Positions 15,165-23,698 of a DNA stretch of 64,000 nt are shown here, piece after piece. Source of the DNA: Ruoffia tabacinasalis (GTDB lineage Bacteria > Bacillota > Bacilli > Lactobacillales > Aerococcaceae); the NCBI RefSeq assembly GCF_042652985.1, contig NZ_JBHSHQ010000027.1, positions 69,156-133,155 on the forward strand, given 5' to 3'. The notes under the pieces are model-generated. The model saw nothing but the letters and a program-made list of their open reading frames with translations. It made no database searches and had not been told where the DNA came from. A program made the translations under genes and the position numbers. Each line of letters opens with the position of its first letter. Within the stretch, counting starts at the first letter, position 1.

Positions 15165-17291
15165 TTATAAATCTCTGTCTTGATTAATGTGAGAATTTCT
15201 TTCTTCTGTATCGTCTGAAGGTGCTAAATCATCTGGTTCAACATAAGTTGTCTCTTCTTTTGCACGATCATAAGTTTCAGAATGATCTTCATCATCTTTT
15301 GCTTTTTCTTTCGCATCTTTGAAGCTGTCAGGTTCATCTGGTAATTCAGATTTATCATTTGAATCTGTATCTTCAGGCGCAGGCATTTCTCCTGTTTCGA
15401 ATAAAGATTTGATAGCTTTTTGATCTAATGTTTCGATTTCTAATAACTTTTCAGCTATAGTATTTAACTGTTCACGGTGTTCATTAATAATATTATGTGC
15501 ATCAGTTAAAGCTTTGTCTGTAATACGACGAATTTCTGAGTCGATTTCATAAGCAATTTGTTCAGAATATGTCACGCTTTGACCATATTGACGGCCAGCA
15601 AAAGGTTTTTGATTCCCCTCATATTGAACAGTTCCTAATTTTTCAGACATACCATATTCTGTAATCATTGAACGAACAATTTGAGTTGCTTGTTGGAAGT
15701 CATTACTTGCCCCAGTTGATTGGTGATTAAACACAATCTCTTCAGCAGCACGTCCACCTAATAAACCAACAACTTGTTCGTATAATTCTTTCTCGGTAAT
15801 GATATATTGATCTTCTTTAGGAAGCATAATCGCATATCCACCTGCACGTCCACGAGGAACAATCGTTACTTTATGAACGACACGCGCATCACTTAATACC
15901 ATACCAACAATTGTATGTCCTGCTTCGTGATAAGCAACCGTTTCGCGTTGTTTCACTGACATTTCACGGTTTGTTTTAGCTGGTCCAGCAATTACACGGT
16001 CATGTGCTTCATCAATATCTTCCGCATGGATAGATGTATGATCGACACGAGCCGCAATTAAAGCCGCTTCGTTTAGTAAGTTTTCTAAATCCGCACCAGA
16101 AAAACCTGGTGTTTGTTGTGCAATCACTTTTAAATCGACATCATTGGCTAATTGCTTGTTACGTGAGTGAACTAATAAGATTTCTTCACGCCCTTTAACA
16201 TCAGGGTTACCAACAAGAATTTGTCTATCAAAACGACCCGGACGCAGTAAAGCTGGGTCTAAAACATCAGAACGGTTTGTTGCAGCCATAACGATAATAC
16301 CTTCATTACCTTCGAAACCATCCATCTCAACAAGTAATTGGTTAAGTGTTTGTTCACGTTCATCGTGTCCTCCACCCATACCAGCTCCACGTTGACGACC
16401 TACGGCATCAATCTCATCAATGAAGATAATCGATGGTGCATTTTTCTTAGCATTTTCGAATAAATCTCTTACACGACTCGCCCCAACACCGACAAACATC
16501 TCAACGAATTCAGAACCTGAGATACTGTAGAATGGAACGCCCGCTTCTCCCGCAACAGCTTTAGCTAGTAACGTTTTACCAGTACCTGGAGGCCCTTCTA
16601 AAAGAACACCCGCTGGTATACGCGCACCTAACTTTGTAAAGCGATCTGGATCTTTTAAGAATTCAACCACTTCAACTAATTCTTGTTTCTCTTCTTCTGC
16701 ACCTGCAACATCAGAGAAGCGTACTTTGACTTTTTGTTTTGAAACGTCTTTTGATTTAGACTTTCCAAAGTTCATCACGCCTTTTCCGCCGCCAGAACCT
16801 TGTTGAGTCATTGAATAGATTAAGAAAAATGTCGGGATTAATAAGATTAAGAATGGTAAGAAACTTAACCATAATCCTGCACTTGATTCCGGAATTGTTT
16901 GAATTGTAGTATCATTTTCTAAAGCAACATCCGTCACCATGTTCAACGTTGCGTCATTACCTAAAATAGTTGTTTCAAATAAACTAACTTCGTTAGATCC
17001 TTGAATAACTTGTAAAAAGTTATCTTCTTCCTGCTCCACAGTTTCATTAGGTGTTCGGTATTCCCCACGAACTGAATAAGCCCCAGATCCAATTTGAATT
17101 TCGAAAGTTTCAATGTTCCCACTTTCTAATTCACTCATAAATTCAGACGATGATATCTCTTCAGTTTGCCCAGCATAACCTAGGTTACCTGAGAATACTT
17201 GAAACATACCAATAATCGCTAAAAATATTAGGATGTAGGGTAAAGTTCCCCGAAAGAAATTACGATTCGGGTTTGGATTTCGATTATTCAT
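15165..17291 (-). CDS. ftsH: ATP-dependent zinc metalloprotease FtsH
   Basis: Membrane-bound AAA+ protease that removes damaged or regulatory membrane proteins. Over 708 aa: a first membrane helix (about 13-33), an extracytoplasmic domain, a second helix (about 140-160), the AAA domain with Walker A GPPGTGKTLLAKA, Walker B IIFIDEIDAVG and the pore motif FVGVGASRVRDLF, then the zinc site HEAGH. The last 70 residues are an acidic low-complexity tail. The tilS-hpt-ftsH order is conserved in Firmicutes; the usual next gene hslO is displaced by the fad island. Confidence 0.98.
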   Translation of the reverse strand: MNNRNPNPNRNFFRGTLPYILIFLAIIGMFQVFSGNLGYAGQTEEISSSEFMSELESGNIETFEIQIGSGAYSVRGEYRTPNETVEQEEDNFLQVIQGSNEVSLFETTILGNDATLNMVTDVALENDTTIQTIPESSAGLWLSFLPFLILLIPTFFLIYSMTQQGSGGGKGVMNFGKSKSKDVSKQKVKVRFSDVAGAEEEKQELVEVVEFLKDPDRFTKLGARIPAGVLLEGPPGTGKTLLAKAVAGEAGVPFYSISGSEFVEMFVGVGASRVRDLFENAKKNAPSIIFIDEIDAVGRQRGAGMGGGHDEREQTLNQLLVEMDGFEGNEGIIVMAATNRSDVLDPALLRPGRFDRQILVGNPDVKGREEILLVHSRNKQLANDVDLKVIAQQTPGFSGADLENLLNEAALIAARVDHTSIHAEDIDEAHDRVIAGPAKTNREMSVKQRETVAYHEAGHTIVGMVLSDARVVHKVTIVPRGRAGGYAIMLPKEDQYIITEKELYEQVVGLLGGRAAEEIVFNHQSTGASNDFQQATQIVRSMITEYGMSEKLGTVQYEGNQKPFAGRQYGQSVTYSEQIAYEIDSEIRRITDKALTDAHNIINEHREQLNTIAEKLLEIETLDQKAIKSLFETGEMPAPEDTDSNDKSELPDEPDSFKDAKEKAKDDEDHSETYDRAKEETTYVEPDDLAPSDDTEERNSHINQDRDL

Positions 17292-17393
17292 TTATCTATC
17301 TCCTCCTTGCATACATATTATTATGTATCTTAGTTATAATAGCATAATTGAGCGGATTTACACTACAATATTGCTTTTTCATTGAATTTAAAA

Positions 17394-17936
17394 TTATTGA
17401 TAAATCTCAGGTTTTAGTACACCAATGTATGGTAAGTTACGATATTTTTGTTCAAAGTCAAGACCGTACCCAACAACGAATTCGTCTGGTACTTCTAAGC
17501 CTACGTAATCTGGAATAATATCTTTCACAACACGACGCGCTGGTTTATCTAATAACGTACATACTTGCACAGATGCAGCTTTACGGTATTTGAATAAATC
17601 AACTAAGTACTTCAATGTACGACCTGTGTCGATAATGTCTTCCACGACTAGAACGTGACGTCCTTCTAGATGTGTGTCTAAATCTTTAATGATTTTTACT
17701 TCTCCAGAAGATTCAAATGCATCACCATAACTAGATACATCCATGAAATCAATCTCTAAATAGACATCCATTGCTCGAACAATATCTGCCATAAAAATTG
17801 AAGCCCCACGTAGTATTCCAACAACTACTACCTCTTTGTCTTTATATTCTTTCGTTAACTGTTCACCTAAGCGATTCACAGCTTCTTGAATCTCCTCGCG
17901 GGTTACTAATACTTCTTTTATGTCTTGTTCTAACAT
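17394..17936 (-). CDS. hpt: hypoxanthine phosphoribosyltransferase
   Basis: Purine salvage enzyme that makes IMP or GMP from hypoxanthine or guanine and PRPP. The 180 residues include the PRPP loop VLVVEDIIDTGRT, the flexible-loop region DVSSYGDAFESSGEVKI and the purine-binding VGLEVPDEFVVGYGLDF. It lies between tilS and ftsH, as in Bacillus and streptococci. The Shine-Dalgarno GGAG lies just before ATG 17936. Confidence 0.97.
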   Translation of the reverse strand: MLEQDIKEVLVTREEIQEAVNRLGEQLTKEYKDKEVVVVGILRGASIFMADIVRAMDVYLEIDFMDVSSYGDAFESSGEVKIIKDLDTHLEGRHVLVVEDIIDTGRTLKYLVDLFKYRKAASVQVCTLLDKPARRVVKDIIPDYVGLEVPDEFVVGYGLDFEQKYRNLPYIGVLKPEIYQ

Positions 17937-18056
17937 TTAGTTTCTCCTTTATTTTGTATTATCATATATTCTTAACGCCAATTCTCATTCTTTTACGTTT
18001 AAATAAAAGCGAAAGCGTCATTTTATTGATGTTATGAAGTAAATGTTACCATATTA

Positions 18057-19517
18057 TCAAGAAATATTCTCGCTTTTTTGATATATAAATACATGAGTTT
18101 GCTTTTCTTCCAAATTAACGTAAGTTTTATCCTTACTAATCGGTGGTAACATTCCTAGTATCGTCCCTTCATGATTTTCAATGACCCAATAATCTTCACG
18201 TTTTGATTTTGGGATTTTTTGATCGATCATGATTCGAGATACTTTCTTATGATAACTTGTTCCATCTGGGCGACGCAAAGTTAACGTGTCTCCATTCTTT
18301 CGATGTCGCAACGTTATACTTGGTTTTTCTTCGGTTAAAGATAAAGGTATTTCAACATACAAATCTTTCTTTAAGTCTGTCGCAATCGCATCGATATCAA
18401 ACACACCTGCTAATTCTTGCTCATTCAATTCGTACCAGTGATTAAACTGTTCAATCTTAATCTCACTTTGTTCAGCTTCTTCAACGCCGTAATCTTGAGG
18501 TTGAATCCAAATATAATCATACTCTCTTAAAGCTACCCAGTTATTCGCTATATTCATCAACATATTTGGAGCATCTGTTTGTCTAATGAGTTGTTCTAAC
18601 TGCTTAACAGCTGCTTTATTATAGGATTGAATTTGGTGAATTAATCTTTCCTCCAAAAATATAGCTAAGTATATCTGCATTAAATCATCAGATAATTCTA
18701 GAAACTTAGGTACATATAAAAGCCACCGTCCCTGTGACAATTGCATCAACAGTTCGGGTTCTTTCTGTAAATACTGATTAAAATGCGCATCATAACTTGC
18801 TTCTAACTGTTCTGACAGAAGAAGTAAATTAGATAAAAACTGCGGGTTTTCCTCTTCAAAAAAAGGCAACATCTTATATCTCATACGATTACGCATATAA
18901 GTCATATCCGTATTCGTCTGATCTTCATTAAAAGGAATATGATGTTCTTTGGCATATTCATTTATTTTTTCCTTTTTAGTTGAACTAAAAGGTCTTAAGA
19001 CACGAACAGACTTCGAAAATTTCGTTGAAGTAGTTAATATACGTTGGTAGTTAGAGCGAATTCCGCGAACACCTCGTAATGAAGTTCCTCGGATTAAACG
19101 CATTAATACCGTTTCACCTAAATCATTCAAATGATGTGCTGTCATCAACGTATCGCTATTCGTCTTAACCATGACATCCCCAAAAAATTGATAACGCGCA
19201 TCTCTCGCACTTGCTTCAACATTCACTGAAGCTGGTTTGTCCCAATGACTAATAAAGTAAGTTAACTTATATTTTTGGGAATACTCTTTTACCAATTGGG
19301 CATCTTGATCACTATCTTCTCTTAATCGATGATTAAAGTGGGCAACAATTAATTCTTTTCTTTCTTCTTTAGGTAATTGTTCATTTATTTGAAGCATGAT
19401 TGTCAATAATACCATCGAATCTATGCCACCTGACACGGCAAGTAAGATACGCTTACTTTTAAACCATTCGGGCCATTCATTCAATAATTGTTTGACGTTA
19501 TATAATAAATCACTCAT
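18057..19517 (-). CDS. tilS: tRNA(Ile)-lysidine synthase
   Basis: Modifies C34 of the AUA-reading tRNA-Ile to lysidine using ATP and lysine; essential in most bacteria. The N-terminal PP-loop motif ILLAVSGGIDSMVLL starts at about residue 24; LMTAHHLNDLGETVLMRLIRGT and the RPF segment follow; the C-terminal TilS domain ends near residue 480. The 486-aa length is normal. Shine-Dalgarno GAGGTGATGACGC precedes ATG 19517. It is divergent from the HAD gene; in many relatives its upstream neighbours would be yabR and divIC, now about 2.8 kb away. Confidence 0.95.
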   Translation of the reverse strand: MSDLLYNVKQLLNEWPEWFKSKRILLAVSGGIDSMVLLTIMLQINEQLPKEERKELIVAHFNHRLREDSDQDAQLVKEYSQKYKLTYFISHWDKPASVNVEASARDARYQFFGDVMVKTNSDTLMTAHHLNDLGETVLMRLIRGTSLRGVRGIRSNYQRILTTSTKFSKSVRVLRPFSSTKKEKINEYAKEHHIPFNEDQTNTDMTYMRNRMRYKMLPFFEEENPQFLSNLLLLSEQLEASYDAHFNQYLQKEPELLMQLSQGRWLLYVPKFLELSDDLMQIYLAIFLEERLIHQIQSYNKAAVKQLEQLIRQTDAPNMLMNIANNWVALREYDYIWIQPQDYGVEEAEQSEIKIEQFNHWYELNEQELAGVFDIDAIATDLKKDLYVEIPLSLTEEKPSITLRHRKNGDTLTLRRPDGTSYHKKVSRIMIDQKIPKSKREDYWVIENHEGTILGMLPPISKDKTYVNLEEKQTHVFIYQKSENIS

Positions 19518-19716
19518 GCGTCATCACCTCGCTTTCTCAGTAACGAAGTATATTTTAACACGATTAGAAATAAAGTATAGAATAAATATATTAACTATAC
19601 ATTAAGTGTATTAAACTTTCGTCATAATTTTTTTGGAACTCTCTATTAACATGCTATCATATACTTACATAAACATAAATCCTGATATTATAAGGTAGAT
19701 TTACAAAGGAGACATC

Positions 19717-20418
19717 ATGAAACAGATTAAAGCCATTGGTTGGGACTTAGATGATACACTTTATCAAAGAAGTGACTTTTACCGTGCTGCATTCGAAACG
19801 ATGCAGAAAAATGTGATTCATATTCATCAATCGTTTGAAACTTTCTATCGTATCTTTGAAGTGCATTCCGATATTGAATATGAGAAATTTATTCGTGAAG
19901 GAAAAGCTAAGGAGCAATATCAACTTGACCGAATCCTTTCTACTTATAAATATTTCAATTGCGAAATGAGTGTTGAGCAAGCGACGATATTCCAAGCACT
20001 AAATGAATATTACCGTCAACATTTAACTCTAGATTCAGAAATCATTCATGTCTTTGAGCATTTACAAGCAGCTGGATATGACTTATTCATTCTTACAAAT
20101 GGCCCTTCCATCGATCAAAGAAATAAATTAAACACCTTACAAATCAACTGATGGATTCCAGAAAATCGTTGGTTTATCTCAGAAGAATTAAATAGTTCAA
20201 AACCTGATATTGAAATATTTAACCATGTCGCAGAAGAGCTAGGTTACCTGAGCCATGAATTTGCTTATATCGGTGATAATTACACTAACGATATTCTAGG
20301 TGCATCTCAAGCAGGATGGCATGCGATTCATTATACACTCCCTACACACAGACGTGACAATCCAAATCATCCAACGACGATTCAGCATATTTCTGAAATT
20401 ATCAATCTTTTTTCTTAA
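19717..20418 (+). pseudogene. HAD-superfamily hydrolase (pyrimidine 5'-nucleotidase type) split by an in-frame TGA
   Basis: One continuous frame encodes a 233-codon HAD hydrolase interrupted only by TGA at 20149-20151 (codon 145). Motif I WDLDDTLYQ and motif II ILTNGP lie before the stop; motif III SSKPDIEIF and motif IV FAYIGDNYTNDILGA lie after it in the same frame, so no frameshift is present. Such enzymes dephosphorylate nucleotides or sugar phosphates. AAAGGAGACATC precedes the ATG. The lesion looks recent, since every other motif is intact. A sequencing error, stop-codon read-through or a real null allele would all explain it. Confidence 0.8.
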
Positions 20419-20499
20419 GCACTCGTATTAATTCATATTGCTTCATAAATAGTTAATACATCCATGCTAGATTAAGCCTAATATATAGGAGGAATTCAA

Positions 20500-21174
20500 A
20501 TGACTAAAATTTTAATTATAGAAGATGATTTGGAATTAGCAAATATGTTCCAATCCGTCTTAGAACATGCGGATTATGACGTTAAAACAGTTGGTAACGG
20601 TGTCCTGGCACTGGATTACTTAGACAAAGAATATGTTGATTTAATTATAACGGATATTATGATGCCAGAAATGGATGGCTATGAATTTGTGGAATCCATG
20701 CGTCAAATCGGAGACGAAGTCCCTATTCTAGTTATATCAGCCAAAGATGATTATGAAGATAAGAAACTCGGCTTTAGAATCGGCGTTGATGATTATATGG
20801 TTAAACCCATTGATGTTAAAGAAATGGTTCTGAGAGTTGAAGCTTTACTTCGCCGTTCTAAGATAGCGAACAGTCGCCATTTAATTATTGGAGACACAAC
20901 TTTGAACCAAGATAACTTCTCAGTTACTACTGGCGACGATGTTTCATCACTGCCACAAAAAGAGTTTTTACTCTTGCAAAAACTGCTGTCCTATCCGGAT
21001 AAGATTTTTACCCGTCAACAATTAATGGATCAAATTTGGGGATTAGATACTCAAACAGATGAACGTACCATTGATGTACATATCAAACGATTACGTGATC
21101 GCTTCTCTGATAATGAAGACTTTAAGATTATAACCATTCGTGGACTAGGCTATAAGGCAGATGTAGCACAATGA
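20500..21174 (+). CDS. OmpR/PhoB-family response regulator
   Basis: 224-residue regulator: a receiver domain with acidic pocket EDD (8-10), phosphorylation site Asp52 in LIITDIMMPEMDG and KPIDVKEM, then a winged-helix DNA-binding domain (130-224) with RTIDVHIKRLRDRF. AGGAGG precedes the start. Its stop overlaps the kinase start by 4 bp (ATGA), so the pair is translationally coupled. The regulon is unknown. With the HAD gene it forms a plus-strand block within a conserved minus-strand locus. Confidence 0.95.
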   Translation: MTKILIIEDDLELANMFQSVLEHADYDVKTVGNGVLALDYLDKEYVDLIITDIMMPEMDGYEFVESMRQIGDEVPILVISAKDDYEDKKLGFRIGVDDYMVKPIDVKEMVLRVEALLRRSKIANSRHLIIGDTTLNQDNFSVTTGDDVSSLPQKEFLLLQKLLSYPDKIFTRQQLMDQIWGLDTQTDERTIDVHIKRLRDRFSDNEDFKIITIRGLGYKADVAQ

Positions 21175-22226
21175 AAAAGTGGCTTGAATCACGCTTATGG
21201 ATCTACTTTTCATTTGTAACTTTAATACTTACGATTGTTTTCGCTGCTGTATTAATTATTATAATCTTAGTTTTGGAAGAGTTTGCCCTATTGCCAAGTT
21301 TGGAGGGGTCTCCTAAACTTTCTTGGGTCATCCCTATCATCTTTAGTAGTGTAATTGGTTTAGTGATATCTGGAATTGTTATGATCCAAATTTTAAATCC
21401 AATTATCAAACTTAAGAAAGCGATGACCAAAGTGATAGAAAGTGACTTTTCAGTGCAATTGGATGAAAACGAACGGATTGCTGAAGTATCGGAATTGTAT
21501 CATTCTTTTAATTTAATGGTCAACGAATTAAGTAGTATTCAACGTTTACAAAGTGACTTTACATCCGTAATCTCACATGAGTTCAAAACCCCTTTATCTT
21601 CGATACAAGGGTATGCACAGCTTTTACAGTCTCCTGATTTGTCCGCAAGTGAGCGGGAATCTTATCAGCATCGAATCATCGTTGCAACTAAACAACTTTC
21701 TGGTTTATCCGATAATATATTAAAGTTATCAAAACTTGATAATCAGTCTATTTCAATTGAAAGAAAACCTTATCGTTTAGACGAACAAATCCGTGAAAGT
21801 ATTTTAAGCCTCCACAACCAATGGGAGGAGAAAAACTTGACGATGACGATCGACTTAGATTCAACCGTGCTCTATGCCAATGAAGATTTATTGAATCAAG
21901 TTTGGATCAATCTATTAGATAATGCAATCAAATACAGTGAGCAGGATGGACAAATCATCGTGCATCTAAAAGACTCAAAAGATTCGGTTGAAATTATTAT
22001 CGAAGATACGGGGATTGGTATTCCTTCAGAGAAGTTAAATATTATTTTTGAGCGTTTCTTCCAAGTGGACGGTAGTCGCTTTAGCTCAGGTAATGGGCTT
22101 GGTTTAGCGATTGTTAAACGTATTATTGACAACCACGAAGGAACTATCGAATATCAAAGTGAACTTGGTGATGGAACGAAAGTCATCATTACATTACCTC
22201 ATAAGAAAATTGAACATTCAAAATAA
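21171..22226 (+). CDS. sensor histidine kinase
   Basis: Membrane sensor of 351 aa that pairs with the response regulator just upstream. Helices at about 10-32 and 48-72 leave only a short loop outside, so sensing is probably intramembrane. HAMP follows (about 75-125); the phospho-acceptor is His136 in SHEFKTPLSSIQGY; the ATPase domain has NLLDNAIKYS, EDTGIGIP, FERFFQ and GNGLGLAI. A short extracytoplasmic part is typical of kinases that watch the envelope or antimicrobial peptides, but the signal here is unknown. Confidence 0.93.
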   Translation: MKKWLESRLWIYFSFVTLILTIVFAAVLIIIILVLEEFALLPSLEGSPKLSWVIPIIFSSVIGLVISGIVMIQILNPIIKLKKAMTKVIESDFSVQLDENERIAEVSELYHSFNLMVNELSSIQRLQSDFTSVISHEFKTPLSSIQGYAQLLQSPDLSASERESYQHRIIVATKQLSGLSDNILKLSKLDNQSISIERKPYRLDEQIRESILSLHNQWEEKNLTMTIDLDSTVLYANEDLLNQVWINLLDNAIKYSEQDGQIIVHLKDSKDSVEIIIEDTGIGIPSEKLNIIFERFFQVDGSRFSSGNGLGLAIVKRIIDNHEGTIEYQSELGDGTKVIITLPHKKIEHSK

Positions 22227-22230
22227 ACAA

Positions 22231-22300
22231 TTCATGCGTACCTTATACTTTTCATTTGAAAAGTCATTTGAATCTTCCTCTCACATATATCGCGCATGAA
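22231..22300. repeat. inverted repeat after the kinase gene
   Basis: TTCATGCG (22231-22238) and CGCATGAA (22293-22300) are perfect complements; between them CTTTTCA/TGAAAAG (22248-22254 with 22257-22263) makes a tight hairpin. It lies just upstream of the shared terminator and may be a messenger 3' structure. Confidence 0.5.
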
Positions 22301-22311
22301 TCTGTATACAG

Positions 22312-22353
22312 CAAAAGAGCGGGCACCATATTGCAATGGTGTCCGCTCTTTTT
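22312..22353. terminator. bidirectional terminator between the kinase and yabR genes
   Basis: AAAAGAGCGG-CACCAT pairs with ATGGTG-CCGCTCTTTT through a long stem with A and T runs on both sides. It serves the convergent kinase gene (plus) and yabR-like gene (minus). Confidence 0.9.
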
Positions 22354-22368
22354 GATTGAATAAGTAGA

Positions 22369-22887
22369 TTAGTTACGACGGCCGCCACGACCACCGCGTT
22401 TACCTTCAGTATTACGACGTAAAGATGATAAGTTATCTTCACTATCTTTTAGGAATTGGTTCATTAATGAATCGAAGTCATTCCCACCACTATTGTTACT
22501 GTTATTGCTTCTACTTTGTTGTGGTCTGCTATTTGAACTGTGGTTTGGTTTGCTATAGCTCCCTTTATTGCTGTGACTTTGCCCTTTATGATCACTCGGT
22601 TTTTTATCGCGTGAAGGTGCAGGTCTTGAAGCTGCTTGATCTGGTTGTTCTTGCTCATTCGCTTTACGAATTGACAAGTTGATCTTTCCATCTGGGGTGA
22701 TTTTAAGAACTTTAACTGTGACTTCATCGCCTACTGATAAGATATCATTAATATCTTTGACAAATCCATCTGAAACTTCACTAATATGAACGAGTCCTGA
22801 TTTATTTTCTGGTAATGAAACAAATGCACCAAAGTTTGTTATACCTGTGACTTTACCTGAAACTTTTTGACCTACTTCAACTGACAT
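22369..22887 (-). CDS. yabR: S1-domain RNA-binding protein (YabR/general stress protein 13 type)
   Basis: 172 aa: an S1 RNA-binding domain at 1-75 (GQKVSGKVTGITNFGAFV, GLVHISEVSDGFVKDI, KVLKITPDGKINLSIRK) and a disordered Ser/Asn/Gln-rich tail ending in Arg/Gly (KRGGRGGRRN). The S1 type binds RNA, often on ribosomes. It ends the pth-mfd-rqcP-divIC-yabR run. The Shine-Dalgarno AAGGAGG is 12-13 nt from the ATG, longer than usual. Confidence 0.93.
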   Translation of the reverse strand: MSVEVGQKVSGKVTGITNFGAFVSLPENKSGLVHISEVSDGFVKDINDILSVGDEVTVKVLKITPDGKINLSIRKANEQEQPDQAASRPAPSRDKKPSDHKGQSHSNKGSYSKPNHSSNSRPQQSRSNNSNNSGGNDFDSLMNQFLKDSEDNLSSLRRNTEGKRGGRGGRRN

Positions 22888-22936
22888 TAATTACAATTTC
22901 CTCCTTGATTTTCTATCTATTGTAATGAGTAAGGGA

Positions 22937-23341
22937 TTATTCTTGATAATCTTCAAAATCAAAAATAATTTCACCTGGTTTACTATAATAATAGTCACGT
23001 CTTGCAACATCTGCGAGGTATTCAGGATCTTGCATGTGTTTATACTCTTCTTGAGCCTGAATATTCTCTTGCATTGCTTCCTTTTCCAGTTCTTTTGCAG
23101 TAGCTAACTCTTGTGTTAACGCATCTGATTCCAGATATGCTTGCACGAGAGGGACAGTTGCTAGTGTTACTCCGATAATACCTACTGCTAGAACACCTAA
23201 CGTTTGCATTTTAAACGCTTTTTTAGGTTTGTTGTTTACCTCAGCGGGGTCAGCAGAAACATTCCGATGTTGTCCCCGTTGATTCGGAAGATACACAATT
23301 TTCTCATTTTTTCTATGATTATTTGTTTTCGATTGTTGCAC
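22937..23341 (-). CDS. divIC: septum formation initiator DivIC
   Basis: Bitopic divisome protein that works with FtsL and DivIB. Its 134 residues have a basic cytoplasmic tail, one membrane helix (about 47-67, LGVLAVGIIGVTLATVPLV), an outside coiled coil and the family's C-terminal DVARRDYYYSKPGEIIF. I take GTG 23341 as start, because GGGGTG lies 6 nt before it and the upstream GTG at 23350 is part of that Shine-Dalgarno. It sits between rqcP and yabR, as in Bacillus. Confidence 0.93.
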   Translation of the reverse strand: MQQSKTNNHRKNEKIVYLPNQRGQHRNVSADPAEVNNKPKKAFKMQTLGVLAVGIIGVTLATVPLVQAYLESDALTQELATAKELEKEAMQENIQAQEEYKHMQDPEYLADVARRDYYYSKPGEIIFDFEDYQE

Positions 23342-23435
23342 GCGTTTCACCCCTTATTCATATCCGAGTATAACAGTATTTCCCTCAAATATCCAATCTA
23401 ATTGATAAAATTCGGTGAACGGATTCGATTTAATT

Positions 23436-23696
23436 TTACTGATCTAATCGTTCTTCTGAAATGATTTTGTACATATTTTGAGCATCTTCTTTTTTAGTTG
23501 ATTCTTGCAATTCATTAACTTCAACGGTCATGAGTCGATTCCCGAAACGAATCGTTAACTCGTCCCCGACTGCAACTGCTGAACTTGATTTAGCAACGTT
23601 ACCATTAATGGTAATTCGGCCTTGGTCTGCTACTTCTTTAGCAACAGTTCTACGTTTAATTAAACGAGATACTTTCAAAAATTTGTCTAGACGCAT
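23436..23696 (-). CDS. rqcP: S4-domain ribosome quality-control protein RqcP
   Basis: 86 aa, one S4 RNA-binding domain: MRLDKFLKVSRLIKRRTVAKEVADQGRI with GNVAKSSSAVAVGDEL. RqcP (formerly YabO, Hsp15 family) assists RqcH in C-terminal tailing of stalled nascent chains on 50S subunits. The start lies 3 bp after the mfd stop, with AGGAGG inside the mfd end, so translation is probably coupled. Confidence 0.95.
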   Translation of the reverse strand: MRLDKFLKVSRLIKRRTVAKEVADQGRITINGNVAKSSSAVAVGDELTIRFGNRLMTVEVNELQESTKKEDAQNMYKIISEERLDQ

Positions 23697-23698
23697 CT

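Noticed and set aside
20149..20151. Programmed UGA read-through or selenocysteine in the HAD gene
   Set aside because: No selenocysteine hairpin follows, the next bases (UGG) are not the known leaky CUA context, and HAD enzymes need no selenocysteine here; recent mutation is simpler.
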